Notes under the pieces: model-generated
Seen by the model: the letters and a program-made list of their open reading frames with translations, nothing else
What the model was told of the DNA's origin: nothing
The model's database searches: none
Program-made: the position numbers and the translations under genes
Shown here: positions 16,475-24,413 of the stretch, piece after piece
Layout of the letters: every line of letters starts with the position of its first letter
Position numbering within the stretch: position 1 is the stretch's first letter
NCBI RefSeq assembly: GCF_000743575.1
Contig: NZ_JQGC01000011.1
Location: 1-64,000 of the forward strand
Direction of reading: 5' to 3'
DNA: 64,000 nt
From: Devosia riboflavina
GTDB lineage: Bacteria > Pseudomonadota > Alphaproteobacteria > Rhizobiales > Devosiaceae

Positions 16475-17245
16475 TCAGGCGTTCCGCCCGGCCCATTCGA
16501 TGGCATAGTCCGCCACCTCTTCCCAACCCGGTTCGTTGGCGAGGTAGTGCGAACGACCTGCGAACTCATGGAAATCGGTCCGAGCCTTCGAGCCCTTCTG
16601 GCGATTATAGGCCTGCCGGGCCAGGTTCGGCGTCACCGTCCTGTCCTTTTCGCCCACGACGATCAAGAGCGGCTGGGTGCGTTTCTTCGGGCTCACCCAG
16701 GTGCCGATATTGAGCGCGGCCTGGTAGAAGATGCGGCCGGGCGAGGGCACGACATATTGGCCATATTCCGCCTCGCGCTGTGGTGCGGGAGCGGTATTGG
16801 CAAAGCCCTTGTCAAAGGCGGCGCGGGTCAAAACGAAGGGCTTGTTCCAGCCATTCCAGCGCAGCACCACCGGCAGGGCCGCCATCAGCGGCACCGGTCC
16901 GGGAATAAGCCCGCCAATCGGAGCAGGGTCCAGCGCCACGCCAGCCGTGCCGAGGCCGCGATCGAGCAGGATCTGCGCAATCAGCCCTCCGAAAGAATGC
17001 CCAAGGATCAGCGGCTTTTCCGGCAAGGCCCGGATGATCGCCTCATAATGGTCGGCGATGGCACCCACGCTCAGCGCACCGAATTTCGGATCGGGATTGC
17101 GATTGAGCTCTTCAACCGGGCGGTCCATCAGCGGCCATGTCGGCGCGATGACGGTATAGCCGGCGGCTTCAAACCGGCTCTTGAAGCGATCCCAGCTTGC
17201 CGGAACCTGCCAGGCACCATGGATCAGAACAACTGTCTTGGTCAT
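16475..17245 (-). CDS. Alpha/beta hydrolase
   Basis: A 256-residue alpha/beta-hydrolase-fold enzyme of unknown substrate. The oxyanion loop is VLIHGAWQ near the N-terminus, the nucleophile elbow is GHSFGG around residues 100-105, a candidate acid is Asp in GEKDRTVT, and the base His is in FAGRSHYLANE. There is no signal peptide. The ATG at 17245 is chosen over an upstream start in the same frame (17302) because it directly precedes the fold's first strand. It is divergent from an OhrR-type regulator with repeated ATCGCA sites between them, so it is likely an oxidant- or quinone-inducible esterase. Confidence 0.8.
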   Translation of the reverse strand: MTKTVVLIHGAWQVPASWDRFKSRFEAAGYTVIAPTWPLMDRPVEELNRNPDPKFGALSVGAIADHYEAIIRALPEKPLILGHSFGGLIAQILLDRGLGTAGVALDPAPIGGLIPGPVPLMAALPVVLRWNGWNKPFVLTRAAFDKGFANTAPAPQREAEYGQYVVPSPGRIFYQAALNIGTWVSPKKRTQPLLIVVGEKDRTVTPNLARQAYNRQKGSKARTDFHEFAGRSHYLANEPGWEEVADYAIEWAGRNA

Positions 17246-17306
17246 TTCAGTCTCCCATTGCTTGGTGCACGGCCCTTGGCCCCTCAGCACCGTCGATGGC
17301 AATTAC

Positions 17307-17318
17307 ATCGCATGCGAT
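17307..17318. promoter_or_regulatory. Candidate OhrR/MarR operator 1
   Basis: Perfect 12-bp palindrome ATCGCATGCGAT in the divergent region between the hydrolase and the MarR-type gene. The same ATCGCA half-site recurs twice more at 17370-17384. A third palindrome, TGCAAA-a-TTTGCA, occurs at 17334-17346. MarR proteins bind such short palindromes. Confidence 0.5.
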
Positions 17319-17368
17319 TAGATCGTATTAAAGTGCAAAATTTGCATGGCTGACGTGAAATTCGCCTC

Positions 17369-17396
17369 TTGCGATTCCATCGCATACGACTATATC
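17369..17396 (+). promoter_or_regulatory. Promoter of the OhrR-type gene with overlapping operator 2
   Basis: TTGCGA (17369-17374) and TATATC (17391-17396) are separated by 16 bases. The inverted repeat TGCGAT-tcc-ATCGCA at 17370-17384 overlaps the -35 box and spacer, a placement expected for autorepression. The start codon at 17422 is about 19 bases downstream of the predicted transcription start. Confidence 0.5.
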
Positions 17397-17421
17397 AGCT
17401 TTTTTGACGTGGAGACGGATT

Positions 17422-17889
17422 ATGAGCGTGAACAGTCTCAGCCCGGAAGAAATCGCCGAGCAGATGACGCTCGACCACATGATCTGCTTTGCTGCCTATT
17501 CGGCCAGCCAAGCCATGAACCGCTTCTATCGTCCCATTCTCGATGAAATGGGCCTCACCTATCCGCAGTTCATCGTCATGATGGTGCTGTGGGAGGAAGG
17601 CCAGACGACCATGAAGGCGCTCTCGGATCGGTTGATCCTCGAATCCAACACGCTGACGCCGTTGGTGAAAAAGCTCGAAGCCGCCGGTCTCGTCACCCGC
17701 GCCCGCAACAGGCAAGACGAACGCCTGCTCGACATCGCCGCAACCGAAAAGGGCATGGCGCTAAAGCGTCGCGGCTGCATGGCCCCGGTGGAACTGGCCG
17801 CCGCGACCGGCGAGACGCTGGAGGGTGTCATCGAACTCCAGCAGCGCCTCGCCAATCTGCGCAACAAGTTGAACGCGAAGGCGGGCTAA
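17422..17889 (+). CDS. OhrR-type MarR-family regulator
   Basis: A 155-residue MarR-family repressor. The N-terminus HMICFAAYSASQAMNRFYRPIL followed by GLTYPQF closely resembles OhrR, in which the single N-terminal Cys (here Cys22) senses organic hydroperoxides. The winged-helix domain is visible as MKALSDRLILESNTLTPLVKKLEAAGLVTR and the wing RNRQDERLLDI. A second Cys at about residue 122 could form the disulfide used by two-Cys OhrR proteins. ATG 17422 is preceded by GGAG at 17411-17414. No ohr gene is adjacent; the divergent neighbour is an alpha/beta hydrolase. The 3' end overlaps the convergent citrate-synthase gene by 4 bases. Confidence 0.82.
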   Translation: MSVNSLSPEEIAEQMTLDHMICFAAYSASQAMNRFYRPILDEMGLTYPQFIVMMVLWEEGQTTMKALSDRLILESNTLTPLVKKLEAAGLVTRARNRQDERLLDIAATEKGMALKRRGCMAPVELAAATGETLEGVIELQQRLANLRNKLNAKAG

Positions 17890-18956
17890 GCCGCCTTGGG
17901 CCCCACATAGCGCGATTGCGGGCGGATGAGCCGCCCGTTCGCCACCTGCTCATGGGCATGGGCGAGCCAACCGCCGACGCGGCCCGCGGCAAAGACGCCG
18001 GTAAAGGCATCGCGCGGAAAACCGAGCGCTTCGAGCAGCAATGCGGTGAAAAACTCGACATTGGTGTCGAGCGCCCGATCCGGCTTTTTGAGCCGCAGCA
18101 GCGCCAGGGCTTCGCGCTCCACCACTTCGGCCAGTTTCACCCGATCCGCATCCATGTCGCCCGCCGCACCCAGCCGCGTCAGCGCACCCTTCAGCGCATC
18201 CGCCCGCGGGTCGCGCACGCGATAGATGCGGTGTCCAAAGCCCATCAACCGTTCCCCGCGCGCCAGTTCGCCCGTGAGCCAGGAATTCGCCCGCTCCGGC
18301 GTGCCCACCGCATCGAGCATATCGAGCACCGGCCCCGGCGCCCCGCCATGCAGCGGTCCCTTCAGCGCGCCCAGCGCTGCCAAAACCGCCGAGGTGTATC
18401 CCGCCCGCGTCGACGCCACGACGCGCGCCGCAAAAGTCGAAGCGTTGAGCCCATGGTCGCTCACCGTCACGAGATAGATATCGAGCGCCTCAACCTCCGC
18501 CTTGCTCGGCGCCTTGCCCTTGAGCATGGCCAGCATATCGGCAGCATGGCCCAGCGCCGGATCGGGCGCAATCGCCGCCTGCCCCGCCTTGCGCCGCGCC
18601 AATGCTGGCACGAACACGGCCGGCGCCGCCACCAGCAACAGCGCCGTATCGGCATCCTCGCCATCCGGGAGCCGCGCCATCAGCGCCCGCAGCCCTTCGG
18701 TGATTGAGAGCGCCAGAATGGCCTCGTCGAGCCAGGCAACCTCGGCAAAGGCCCGCAGCCGCGCCATGCCCAGCCGCGTCTTGAGCGCCGCGCCGCGTGG
18801 CAGCACCTCGCCTGCGAGAAGCGCCAGAACCTCCTCATAGGATTTGGAGCCGGCCAGTTCGTCGAGCCGGTATCCGCAGATCACCAGCCGCCCATTGGCG
18901 CCGTCGACTTCGGACAGCATGGTTTCCGCGGCAATGACATCATCCAGTCCAGACAT
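17886..18956 (-). CDS. Citrate synthase-family protein (catalytic Asp replaced by Glu)
   Basis: A 356-residue citrate synthase-fold protein. Citrate synthases condense acetyl-CoA (or propionyl-CoA) with oxaloacetate. The fold's conserved histidines are present: His168 in SDHGLNASTF, His203 in GPLHGGAP and His242 in GFGHRIYRVRDPRA. The segment that normally reads NVDF, supplying the catalytic aspartate, reads NVEF (Glu301). The protein lacks about 70 N-terminal residues of housekeeping GltA and may be a paralogue with altered or weak activity. It is divergent from a second family member across an 84-base region with a 26-bp palindrome; the two proteins may form a mixed complex. Confidence 0.82.
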   Translation of the reverse strand: MSGLDDVIAAETMLSEVDGANGRLVICGYRLDELAGSKSYEEVLALLAGEVLPRGAALKTRLGMARLRAFAEVAWLDEAILALSITEGLRALMARLPDGEDADTALLLVAAPAVFVPALARRKAGQAAIAPDPALGHAADMLAMLKGKAPSKAEVEALDIYLVTVSDHGLNASTFAARVVASTRAGYTSAVLAALGALKGPLHGGAPGPVLDMLDAVGTPERANSWLTGELARGERLMGFGHRIYRVRDPRADALKGALTRLGAAGDMDADRVKLAEVVEREALALLRLKKPDRALDTNVEFFTALLLEALGFPRDAFTGVFAAGRVGGWLAHAHEQVANGRLIRPQSRYVGPKAA

Positions 18957-18992
18957 GTTGCGTCTCCTTCGTCTTTACCGCTAGATTGGCCA

Positions 18993-19018
18993 CATCAAGA
19001 TTGACGTCAATCTTGATG
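18993..19018. promoter_or_regulatory. 26-bp perfect palindrome between divergent citrate-synthase genes
   Basis: Two 13-base half-sites (CATCAAGATTGAC and its exact reverse complement) abut with no spacer. The site is 37 bases upstream of one start codon (18956, leftward) and 23 bases upstream of the other (19041, rightward), where an operator controlling both would lie. A second small palindrome, ATTGATCAAT, follows at 19021-19030. The DNA-binding domain fused to the rightward citrate synthase is the obvious candidate ligand. Confidence 0.7.
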
Positions 19019-19040
19019 CAATTGATCAATGTGAGACGCC

Positions 19041-20171
19041 ATGAGCTGGATATCCGCGGAAGCTGCCCTAGCCCTTCTCGGCACCAAGCCGCAGACGCTC
19101 TATGCCAATGTCAGCCGCGGCCGCATCGCCGCGCGCCCCGACCCGGAAGACCCCCGCCGCAGCCTCTATCGGCAAGACGATGTCGAGCGCCTCGCCGCCC
19201 GCCAGAAGGGCCGCCGCCCGGCGACGACAGTGGCAGCCGAAAGCATCGCCTGGGGCGAACCGGTTCTCTCCACCGCCATTTCCACCGTCGCCAATGGTCA
19301 TTTCTACATCCGCGGCCAGGACGCAGCGGAGCTGGCTAAAACGGCGACACTTGAAGACATGGCCATGCTGCTCTGGAACACATCGGCCCCAGCCGATTTC
19401 GGCACCATGACGACCACAGGCGCCGATACCGGCCTCATCGCGGCCTATCGGCAGGTGGCCGAACTCGCCGCCACCCAGATGCCGCCCTCCGGCCGCGCCC
19501 GCAGCGTCCTCATCAAGGACTCTACCCTGGTCGTGTCGCTGGTCGCGTCAGCCATCACGGGGGCAAGAACCGGCCCCGTCCACGAGCGGCTCGCCGCGCA
19601 TTGGCAACGCCCCGAAGCAGCCAACGCCCTGCGCTGCGCCCTCGTCCTCCTCGCCGAACACGAACTGAATGCCTCGACCTTCGCCGCTCGCGTCACCGCC
19701 TCAACCGGCGCCCCGCTCGCAGCAGCCGTGCTCGCGGGCCTTGCCGCGCTATCCGGTCCGCTCCATGGCACAGCCAGCCTCAGCATCGGCGCGCTGGTAC
19801 GCGATGCGAAGCGTTACGGCGTCGAAACAGCTATTTCGGGTCTATTGCGCCAGGGCCGCCCCCTGCCCTGTTTCGGACACCGGCTCTATCCCGACCACGA
19901 CGTGCGCGCGCCGGCCCTGATGGCGACGTTCACCGTCCCGGCGCTTTTTGCGGAATTGGCTGAAACCGGCGAAAAACTCAGCGGCGAAAAGCCCAATATC
20001 GACTTCGCGCTCTCTGCCCTTGTCGCCGCGCATGACCTGCCCGACGACGCGCCCTTGCAGATTTTCGCCCTCGCCCGCTGCGTCGGCTGGCTGGCGCATG
20101 CGCTTGAGCAGATCGAAACGGGCGCGCTGATCAGGCCACGGGCGCGGTATGTGGGAGAGTTGCCGGCCTAG
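19041..20171 (+). CDS. Citrate synthase-family protein with N-terminal helix-turn-helix domain
   Basis: A 376-residue fusion. Residues 3-52 form a MerR/excisionase-like winged-helix DNA-binding domain: SAEAALALLGTKPQTLYANVSRGRI, then RSLYRQDDVERLAAR. Residues 65-376 are a citrate synthase fold with His207 in HELNASTF, His242 in GPLHGTAS, His280 in FGHRLYPDHDVRA and Asp321 in PNIDF, so all catalytic positions are kept. The combination suggests an enzyme or enzyme-like sensor that binds DNA, possibly the 26-bp palindrome in front of it. The RBS is weak. Similar fusions are annotated in other alphaproteobacteria as 'citrate synthase family', but I know of no characterised role. Confidence 0.85.
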   Translation: MSWISAEAALALLGTKPQTLYANVSRGRIAARPDPEDPRRSLYRQDDVERLAARQKGRRPATTVAAESIAWGEPVLSTAISTVANGHFYIRGQDAAELAKTATLEDMAMLLWNTSAPADFGTMTTTGADTGLIAAYRQVAELAATQMPPSGRARSVLIKDSTLVVSLVASAITGARTGPVHERLAAHWQRPEAANALRCALVLLAEHELNASTFAARVTASTGAPLAAAVLAGLAALSGPLHGTASLSIGALVRDAKRYGVETAISGLLRQGRPLPCFGHRLYPDHDVRAPALMATFTVPALFAELAETGEKLSGEKPNIDFALSALVAAHDLPDDAPLQIFALARCVGWLAHALEQIETGALIRPRARYVGELPA

Positions 20172-20197
20172 CAACTGCCCACCCCCCTATCGTCATT

Positions 20198-20272
20198 GCC
20201 GGGCCTGTCCCGGCAATCCATCTCGCCACGAGCAATGGACCACCGGGACAAGCCCGGTGGTGACGACGGTGA
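20198..20272. repeat. Palindromic intergenic repeat pair (REP-like)
   Basis: Two hairpins lie side by side: CATTGCCGGG-cctgt-CCCGGCAAT near 20199-20219 and CCACCGGG-acaag-CCCGGTGG near 20239-20261. This layout matches a common alphaproteobacterial extragenic repeat. It sits between the convergent ends of the HTH-citrate synthase gene and edd and could end transcription from both sides; it has no T-run. Confidence 0.65.
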
Positions 20273-20287
20273 GGAGCGTTGAGGCAG

Positions 20288-22102
20288 TTAGTTAAAAACG
20301 CTCGCCCCGCGATCCGCAACGCCCACGAGGCTCCTGAACCCGGCAAAGAGTTCGCGGCCCATGCCATGGTGCGACGGACGCAGATCTTCCGTGGCTGGCG
20401 TGCGCGAGAAGAATTCCTTCTCGTCGCCGAGGAAGGTCAGCGTGCCTTCATTGGCATCGAGCCGGATCATGTCGCCATCGCGGATCTTGCTGATCGGACC
20501 GCCATCATTGGCTTCCGGCGTCATATGGATCGCCGCCGGAACCTTGCCCGAAGCGCCCGACATGCGGCCGTCCGTAAGCAGCGCCACCTTGAAGCCGCGA
20601 TCCTGCATGATGCCGAGCGAGGGCGTCAGCTTGTGCAGTTCCGGCATGCCGATGGCCTTGGGGCCGGAGAAGCGCACCACCGCGATGAAATCGCCGGTCA
20701 ATTCGCCCGCCTTGAACGCCGCCTGCAACCCATCCTGGCTATGGAACACGCGCGCCGGCGCCTCCACCACCCGGTGCTCGGGCTTCACTGCCGAAACCTT
20801 TATGACCGACCGGCCGAGATTGCCCGTCAGCAGCTTCAACCCACCCGTCGTCTGGAACGGCGCCTTGGTGCTGGTCAGCACCTTGGGCAGCGCGCTTTCG
20901 GCCGGCGCCGGCTCGAAGGCCAGCTTGTCTTCGATCAGCTTGGCCTCAACCGTGTAATTATGAAGCCCATGCCCCCAGACGGTCTTCACATCGTCGTGGA
21001 GATAGCCATCGTCGAGCAGTTCGCGCATGAGGAAACCCATGCCGCCCGCCGCGTGGAAATGGTTCACATCGGCCACACCATTGGGATAGACGCGCGCCAG
21101 AAGCGGGGTCGCGTCCGAAAGATCGCTCATATCGTCCCAAGTCACCTGCAGGCCGGCAGCAGCGGCCATGGCGATCAGGTGCATGGTGTGATTGGTCGAG
21201 CCGCCCGTGGCGTGCAGGCCCACAAGCCCGTTCACGAAAGCCTTCTCGTCCATGATGTGGCCGATGGGCGTATAGTCATTGCCCTGCGCCGTCAGCGAGA
21301 GCGCGCGCTTGGTCGCTTCGCGGGTCAGGGCATCGCGCAGCGGCGTGCCGGGATTGACGAAGCTGGCGCCCGGCAGGTGCAGGCCCATGATTTCCATGAG
21401 CATCTGGTTGGAATTGGCCGTGCCGTAGAAGGTGCAGGTACCAGCCGAATGATAGGACTTGCTCTCGGCTTCAAGCAGTTCCGCGCGACCCACCTTGCCT
21501 TCGGCATAGAGTTGGCGAACCTTGCTCTTTTCGTCATTGGGCAGGCCCGAAGGCATCGGCCCTGCCGGAATGAACACCGCCGGAAGATGGCCAAAGCTCA
21601 GCGCACCGATGACGAGGCCGGGCACGATCTTGTCGCAAATCCCCAGAAACACCGCCGCGTCGAACATATTGTGCGACAGCGCAATAGCCGTCGCCATGGC
21701 GATCACATCGCGGGAGAACAGGGAAAGGTCCATGCCCGGCATGCCCTGGGTCACGCCATCGCACATAGCCGGCACGCCGCCCGCCACCTGGGCCGTCGCG
21801 CCGATTTCGCGCGCCGCTTCCTTGATGATGTCGGGATAGAATTGATACGGCTGATGGGCGCTCAGCATATCGTTATAGCTGGTGACGATGCCCAGATTGA
21901 GCGTCTTGTTGCCGGCCAAAGCCGCCTTTTCGGACGGCGTACAGGCGGCAAAGCCGTGGGCGAGATTGCCGCAGGAGAGGGTCGATCGATAGACGCCGGC
22001 CTCGCGGGCGGCATCAAGGCGGTTGAGATAGTCGCGGCGCGTGTCGCGGCTGCGGGCCGCAATGCGGTCGGTCACGTCCTGGATAGCCTGGCGGACGGTC
22101 AT
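20288..22102 (-). CDS. edd: 6-phosphogluconate dehydratase
   Basis: A 604-residue IlvD/Edd-family [Fe-S] dehydratase that converts 6-phosphogluconate to 2-keto-3-deoxy-6-phosphogluconate in the Entner-Doudoroff pathway. Cluster-ligand cysteines lie in ICDKIVPGL and [16 protein letters not shown], and the family motif [19 protein letters not shown] is present; [13 protein letters not shown] and [16 protein letters not shown] are also typical. The length distinguishes it from the shorter dihydroxy-acid dehydratase. It is the last gene of the leftward sugar operon, 122 bases after pgl. No eda (KDPG aldolase) gene is present in the window. Confidence 0.94.
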   Translation of the reverse strand: MTVRQAIQDVTDRIAARSRDTRRDYLNRLDAAREAGVYRSTLSCGNLAHGFAACTPSEKAALAGNKTLNLGIVTSYNDMLSAHQPYQFYPDIIKEAAREIGATAQVAGGVPAMCDGVTQGMPGMDLSLFSRDVIAMATAIALSHNMFDAAVFLGICDKIVPGLVIGALSFGHLPAVFIPAGPMPSGLPNDEKSKVRQLYAEGKVGRAELLEAESKSYHSAGTCTFYGTANSNQMLMEIMGLHLPGASFVNPGTPLRDALTREATKRALSLTAQGNDYTPIGHIMDEKAFVNGLVGLHATGGSTNHTMHLIAMAAAAGLQVTWDDMSDLSDATPLLARVYPNGVADVNHFHAAGGMGFLMRELLDDGYLHDDVKTVWGHGLHNYTVEAKLIEDKLAFEPAPAESALPKVLTSTKAPFQTTGGLKLLTGNLGRSVIKVSAVKPEHRVVEAPARVFHSQDGLQAAFKAGELTGDFIAVVRFSGPKAIGMPELHKLTPSLGIMQDRGFKVALLTDGRMSGASGKVPAAIHMTPEANDGGPISKIRDGDMIRLDANEGTLTFLGDEKEFFSRTPATEDLRPSHHGMGRELFAGFRSLVGVADRGASVFN

Positions 22103-22192
22103 GGTTCTACGCTCCTATAGGGCAAGGACGCGCCAAAGGGGGGCCGCTGGCACGGTATTCCTTGCATCGATGACTGGTAGCGTTCAACGGCC

Positions 22193-22217
22193 GGAGCGGT
22201 CGATTGGGGACCGCTCC
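22193..22217. other. Stem-loop between pgl and edd
   Basis: Perfect 9-bp arms GGAGCGGTC (22193-22201) and GACCGCTCC (22209-22217) enclose a 7-base loop just after the pgl stop in the direction of transcription. There is no T-run, so it is more likely an mRNA-processing or partial termination element than a full terminator. Confidence 0.4.
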
Positions 22218-22224
22218 AGGGGTT

Positions 22225-22920
22225 TTACGGGCACCAGTAAATAGCTAGCGGCGCATTCGAGCGCAGCACGGCGCGAATGGGCATGTCGTCCACCGGACCA
22301 TCGCCCAGCGCCTTGTCCAGCACCGCGGCCTTTTCGTCGCCTTCGATGTGGAGATAGAGGCCGTCGGTTTCGAGCAGACGCGGCAGCGTAAAGGTGATGC
22401 GCGGCTCGCCGGCGCCCGGGGCATGGATGGCGAGGGTCGGCCCCGGCGCCTTCAGCGCCTCATCGAGCGTATCGCCACCGGGGAAGAACGAGGCCGTGTG
22501 CCCGTCATTGCCCATGCCCAGGATCACCGCCGCAAAAGGCTTTGGCAGCGTTGAGACCAGCGCATTGGTCTTGGCCACCTGTTCCGCATTCGGTTCATCG
22601 CCGCCCGAATAGAGCGGGAAGAAGCGCGCCACGGCGGCCGGGCCTTGCAGCATCTTTTCATTGACCAGCAGCGCATTGGAGCGGTCGCTGGTTTCGTCGA
22701 CCCAGCGCTCGTCGACAAGCGTGACAACGACCTTGGTCCAGTCGATATCCCGCATCTTGCCGAGCGCCGCAAAAAACTTGCCAGGCGTCGAACCGCCGCT
22801 CACCGCGATCGCCGCCTCGCCGCGTTCCGCAATGGCATTGCGGATGCGGTCGGCAATAGCCTCGGCCAATTCCTTGGCGAGGGTCGGCTTATCGGCAAAG
22901 CTGCGGCGATCGATGCTCAC
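22225..22920 (-). CDS. pgl: 6-phosphogluconolactonase
   Basis: A 231-residue DevB-type lactonase that hydrolyses 6-phosphogluconolactone made by Zwf to 6-phosphogluconate. Family motifs are visible: AVSGGSTPGKFF near the N-terminus, TLVDERWVDETSDRSNALLV, then ILGMGNDGHTASFFPGG and RITFTLPRLLET. Its length is typical. It overlaps the end of zwf by 4 bases (22917-22920), so translation is coupled, and its product feeds edd 122 bases downstream. It is a cytoplasmic enzyme. Confidence 0.95.
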   Translation of the reverse strand: MSIDRRSFADKPTLAKELAEAIADRIRNAIAERGEAAIAVSGGSTPGKFFAALGKMRDIDWTKVVVTLVDERWVDETSDRSNALLVNEKMLQGPAAVARFFPLYSGGDEPNAEQVAKTNALVSTLPKPFAAVILGMGNDGHTASFFPGGDTLDEALKAPGPTLAIHAPGAGEPRITFTLPRLLETDGLYLHIEGDEKAAVLDKALGDGPVDDMPIRAVLRSNAPLAIYWCP

Positions 22921-24401
22921 GAGAGGGGCCCCTCATACCAGGAGCGACCATCGCGCTCGATCAGGGCCACGGCGCCGCTCGGCCCCCAGGTGCCTGCAGT
23001 ATAGCTCTGCGGCGGTTCGCTCGAACGGTCCCAGGCTTCGCGGATCGGATCGACCCAAGCCCATGCCGCTTCCAGCTCGTCGCGGCGCATGAACAGAGTC
23101 TGCTGGCCGCGGATCACGTCCATCAGCAGGCGTTCATAGGCTTCCGGCGTGCGCTCGGAGAAAGTCTCGGCAAAGGAGAGGTTGAGCGGCACTTCGCGCA
23201 GGCGCATGCCGCCCGGACCCGGGTCCTTGATCATCATCATGAGCTTGACGCCCTCATTGGGCTGCAGGCGCATGATCAGCTTGTTGGGGCGCGGCGCGCC
23301 TTCGGCATGGTCGAAGATCGAGTGCGGAATGGGCTTGAACTGGATGCAGATTTCCGAGACGCGCTCGGCCATGCGCTTGCCGGTGCGCAGGTAGAACGGC
23401 ACGCCGGCCCAGCGCCAGTTGTCGATATTGGCCTTCATGGCCACAAAGGTCTCGGTGCGGCTGCCCTTCTTGTCCTCGGGCAGCTCGTCCTGATAGCCGG
23501 CCACCGAAACGGTTTCCGATTTCACGCCGCGATACTGGCCGCGCACCGTGTTCTTGGCCACTTCGCCATTGGTGATCGGACGCAAAGCGCGCAAAACCTT
23601 GAGCTTTTCGTCGCGCAGCGCGTTGGCTTCGTCCGATGCCGGCGGTTCCATGGCCACAAGGCAGAGGAGCTGCAGCATGTGGTTCTGGATCATGTCGCGC
23701 AGCGCGCCGGATTCGTCATAGTAGCCACGCGTACCGGCACCGACGCTTTCGGCCACGGTCAATTGCACGTGGTCGATATGGGCCGAGTTCCAGACGGGCT
23801 CGAAGAGCGTATTGGCAAAGCGCAGGGCGAGCAGATTCTGCACCGTCTCTTTGCCGAGATAATGGTCGATGCGATAGACCTGATCTTCCTGGAAGATCTT
23901 CGAGACGCCGTCATTGATCTCCTTGGACGATTCCAGATCGTGTCCAAGCGGCTTCTCGATCACGACGCGCGCGTCGCGGCGATAGAGTTTTTTGGAATGG
24001 AGATATTCGGCGATGGGCTCGAAGAGATCGGGGGCCACGGCGAGGTAGAAGGCGCGCACCACCTTGGGATCGTCGCGCAAGGCCGCGCCGAGATCGCCCG
24101 ATTCATCGGGCTTGCTGGCATCAACCGGCACATAGGTGAATATCCCGATGAAGCGGTCGATCACCGCCTGATCCTGATATTCCTTCTCGACGAACTGTTC
24201 GATCGCCTCGCGCGCGGTCTTGCGGAAATCGGCTTCGCTGAGCTTGGAGCGCGAAGCGCCGATGATGCGGCTATTCTCGTCGAACTGGCCGTCCTTGAAG
24301 CGGTGATAGAGCGCGGGAATAAGCTTGCGCTTGGTCAGGTCGCCGGTGGCGCCGAACACCACATAGTCGAAAGGCTGGACAGGAATGATACGGCTGGACA
24401 C
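22917..24401 (-). CDS. zwf: Glucose-6-phosphate 1-dehydrogenase
   Basis: A 494-residue NAD(P)-dependent dehydrogenase that opens both the Entner-Doudoroff and oxidative pentose-phosphate routes. The nucleotide-binding GATGDLTKRKLIPALY motif is at about residues 18-33, and the active-site signature RIDHYLGKETVQNLLALRF cut with catalytic His is near residue 190. C-terminal RAWDRS-like segments complete the family pattern. The gene follows a sugar kinase-like gene by 12 bases in the reverse direction and overlaps pgl. The gene order kinase-zwf-pgl-edd lays out the steps from sugar phosphorylation to KDPG. Confidence 0.96.
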   Translation of the reverse strand: MSSRIIPVQPFDYVVFGATGDLTKRKLIPALYHRFKDGQFDENSRIIGASRSKLSEADFRKTAREAIEQFVEKEYQDQAVIDRFIGIFTYVPVDASKPDESGDLGAALRDDPKVVRAFYLAVAPDLFEPIAEYLHSKKLYRRDARVVIEKPLGHDLESSKEINDGVSKIFQEDQVYRIDHYLGKETVQNLLALRFANTLFEPVWNSAHIDHVQLTVAESVGAGTRGYYDESGALRDMIQNHMLQLLCLVAMEPPASDEANALRDEKLKVLRALRPITNGEVAKNTVRGQYRGVKSETVSVAGYQDELPEDKKGSRTETFVAMKANIDNWRWAGVPFYLRTGKRMAERVSEICIQFKPIPHSIFDHAEGAPRPNKLIMRLQPNEGVKLMMMIKDPGPGGMRLREVPLNLSFAETFSERTPEAYERLLMDVIRGQQTLFMRRDELEAAWAWVDPIREAWDRSSEPPQSYTAGTWGPSGAVALIERDGRSWYEGPLS

Positions 24402-24413
24402 TGGGCGTAGTCC

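Noticed and set aside
20279..22120. Rightward open frame of 613 codons antisense to edd
   Set aside because: Shadow of the edd reading frame; composition is Arg/His/Gln-rich with no recognisable domain.
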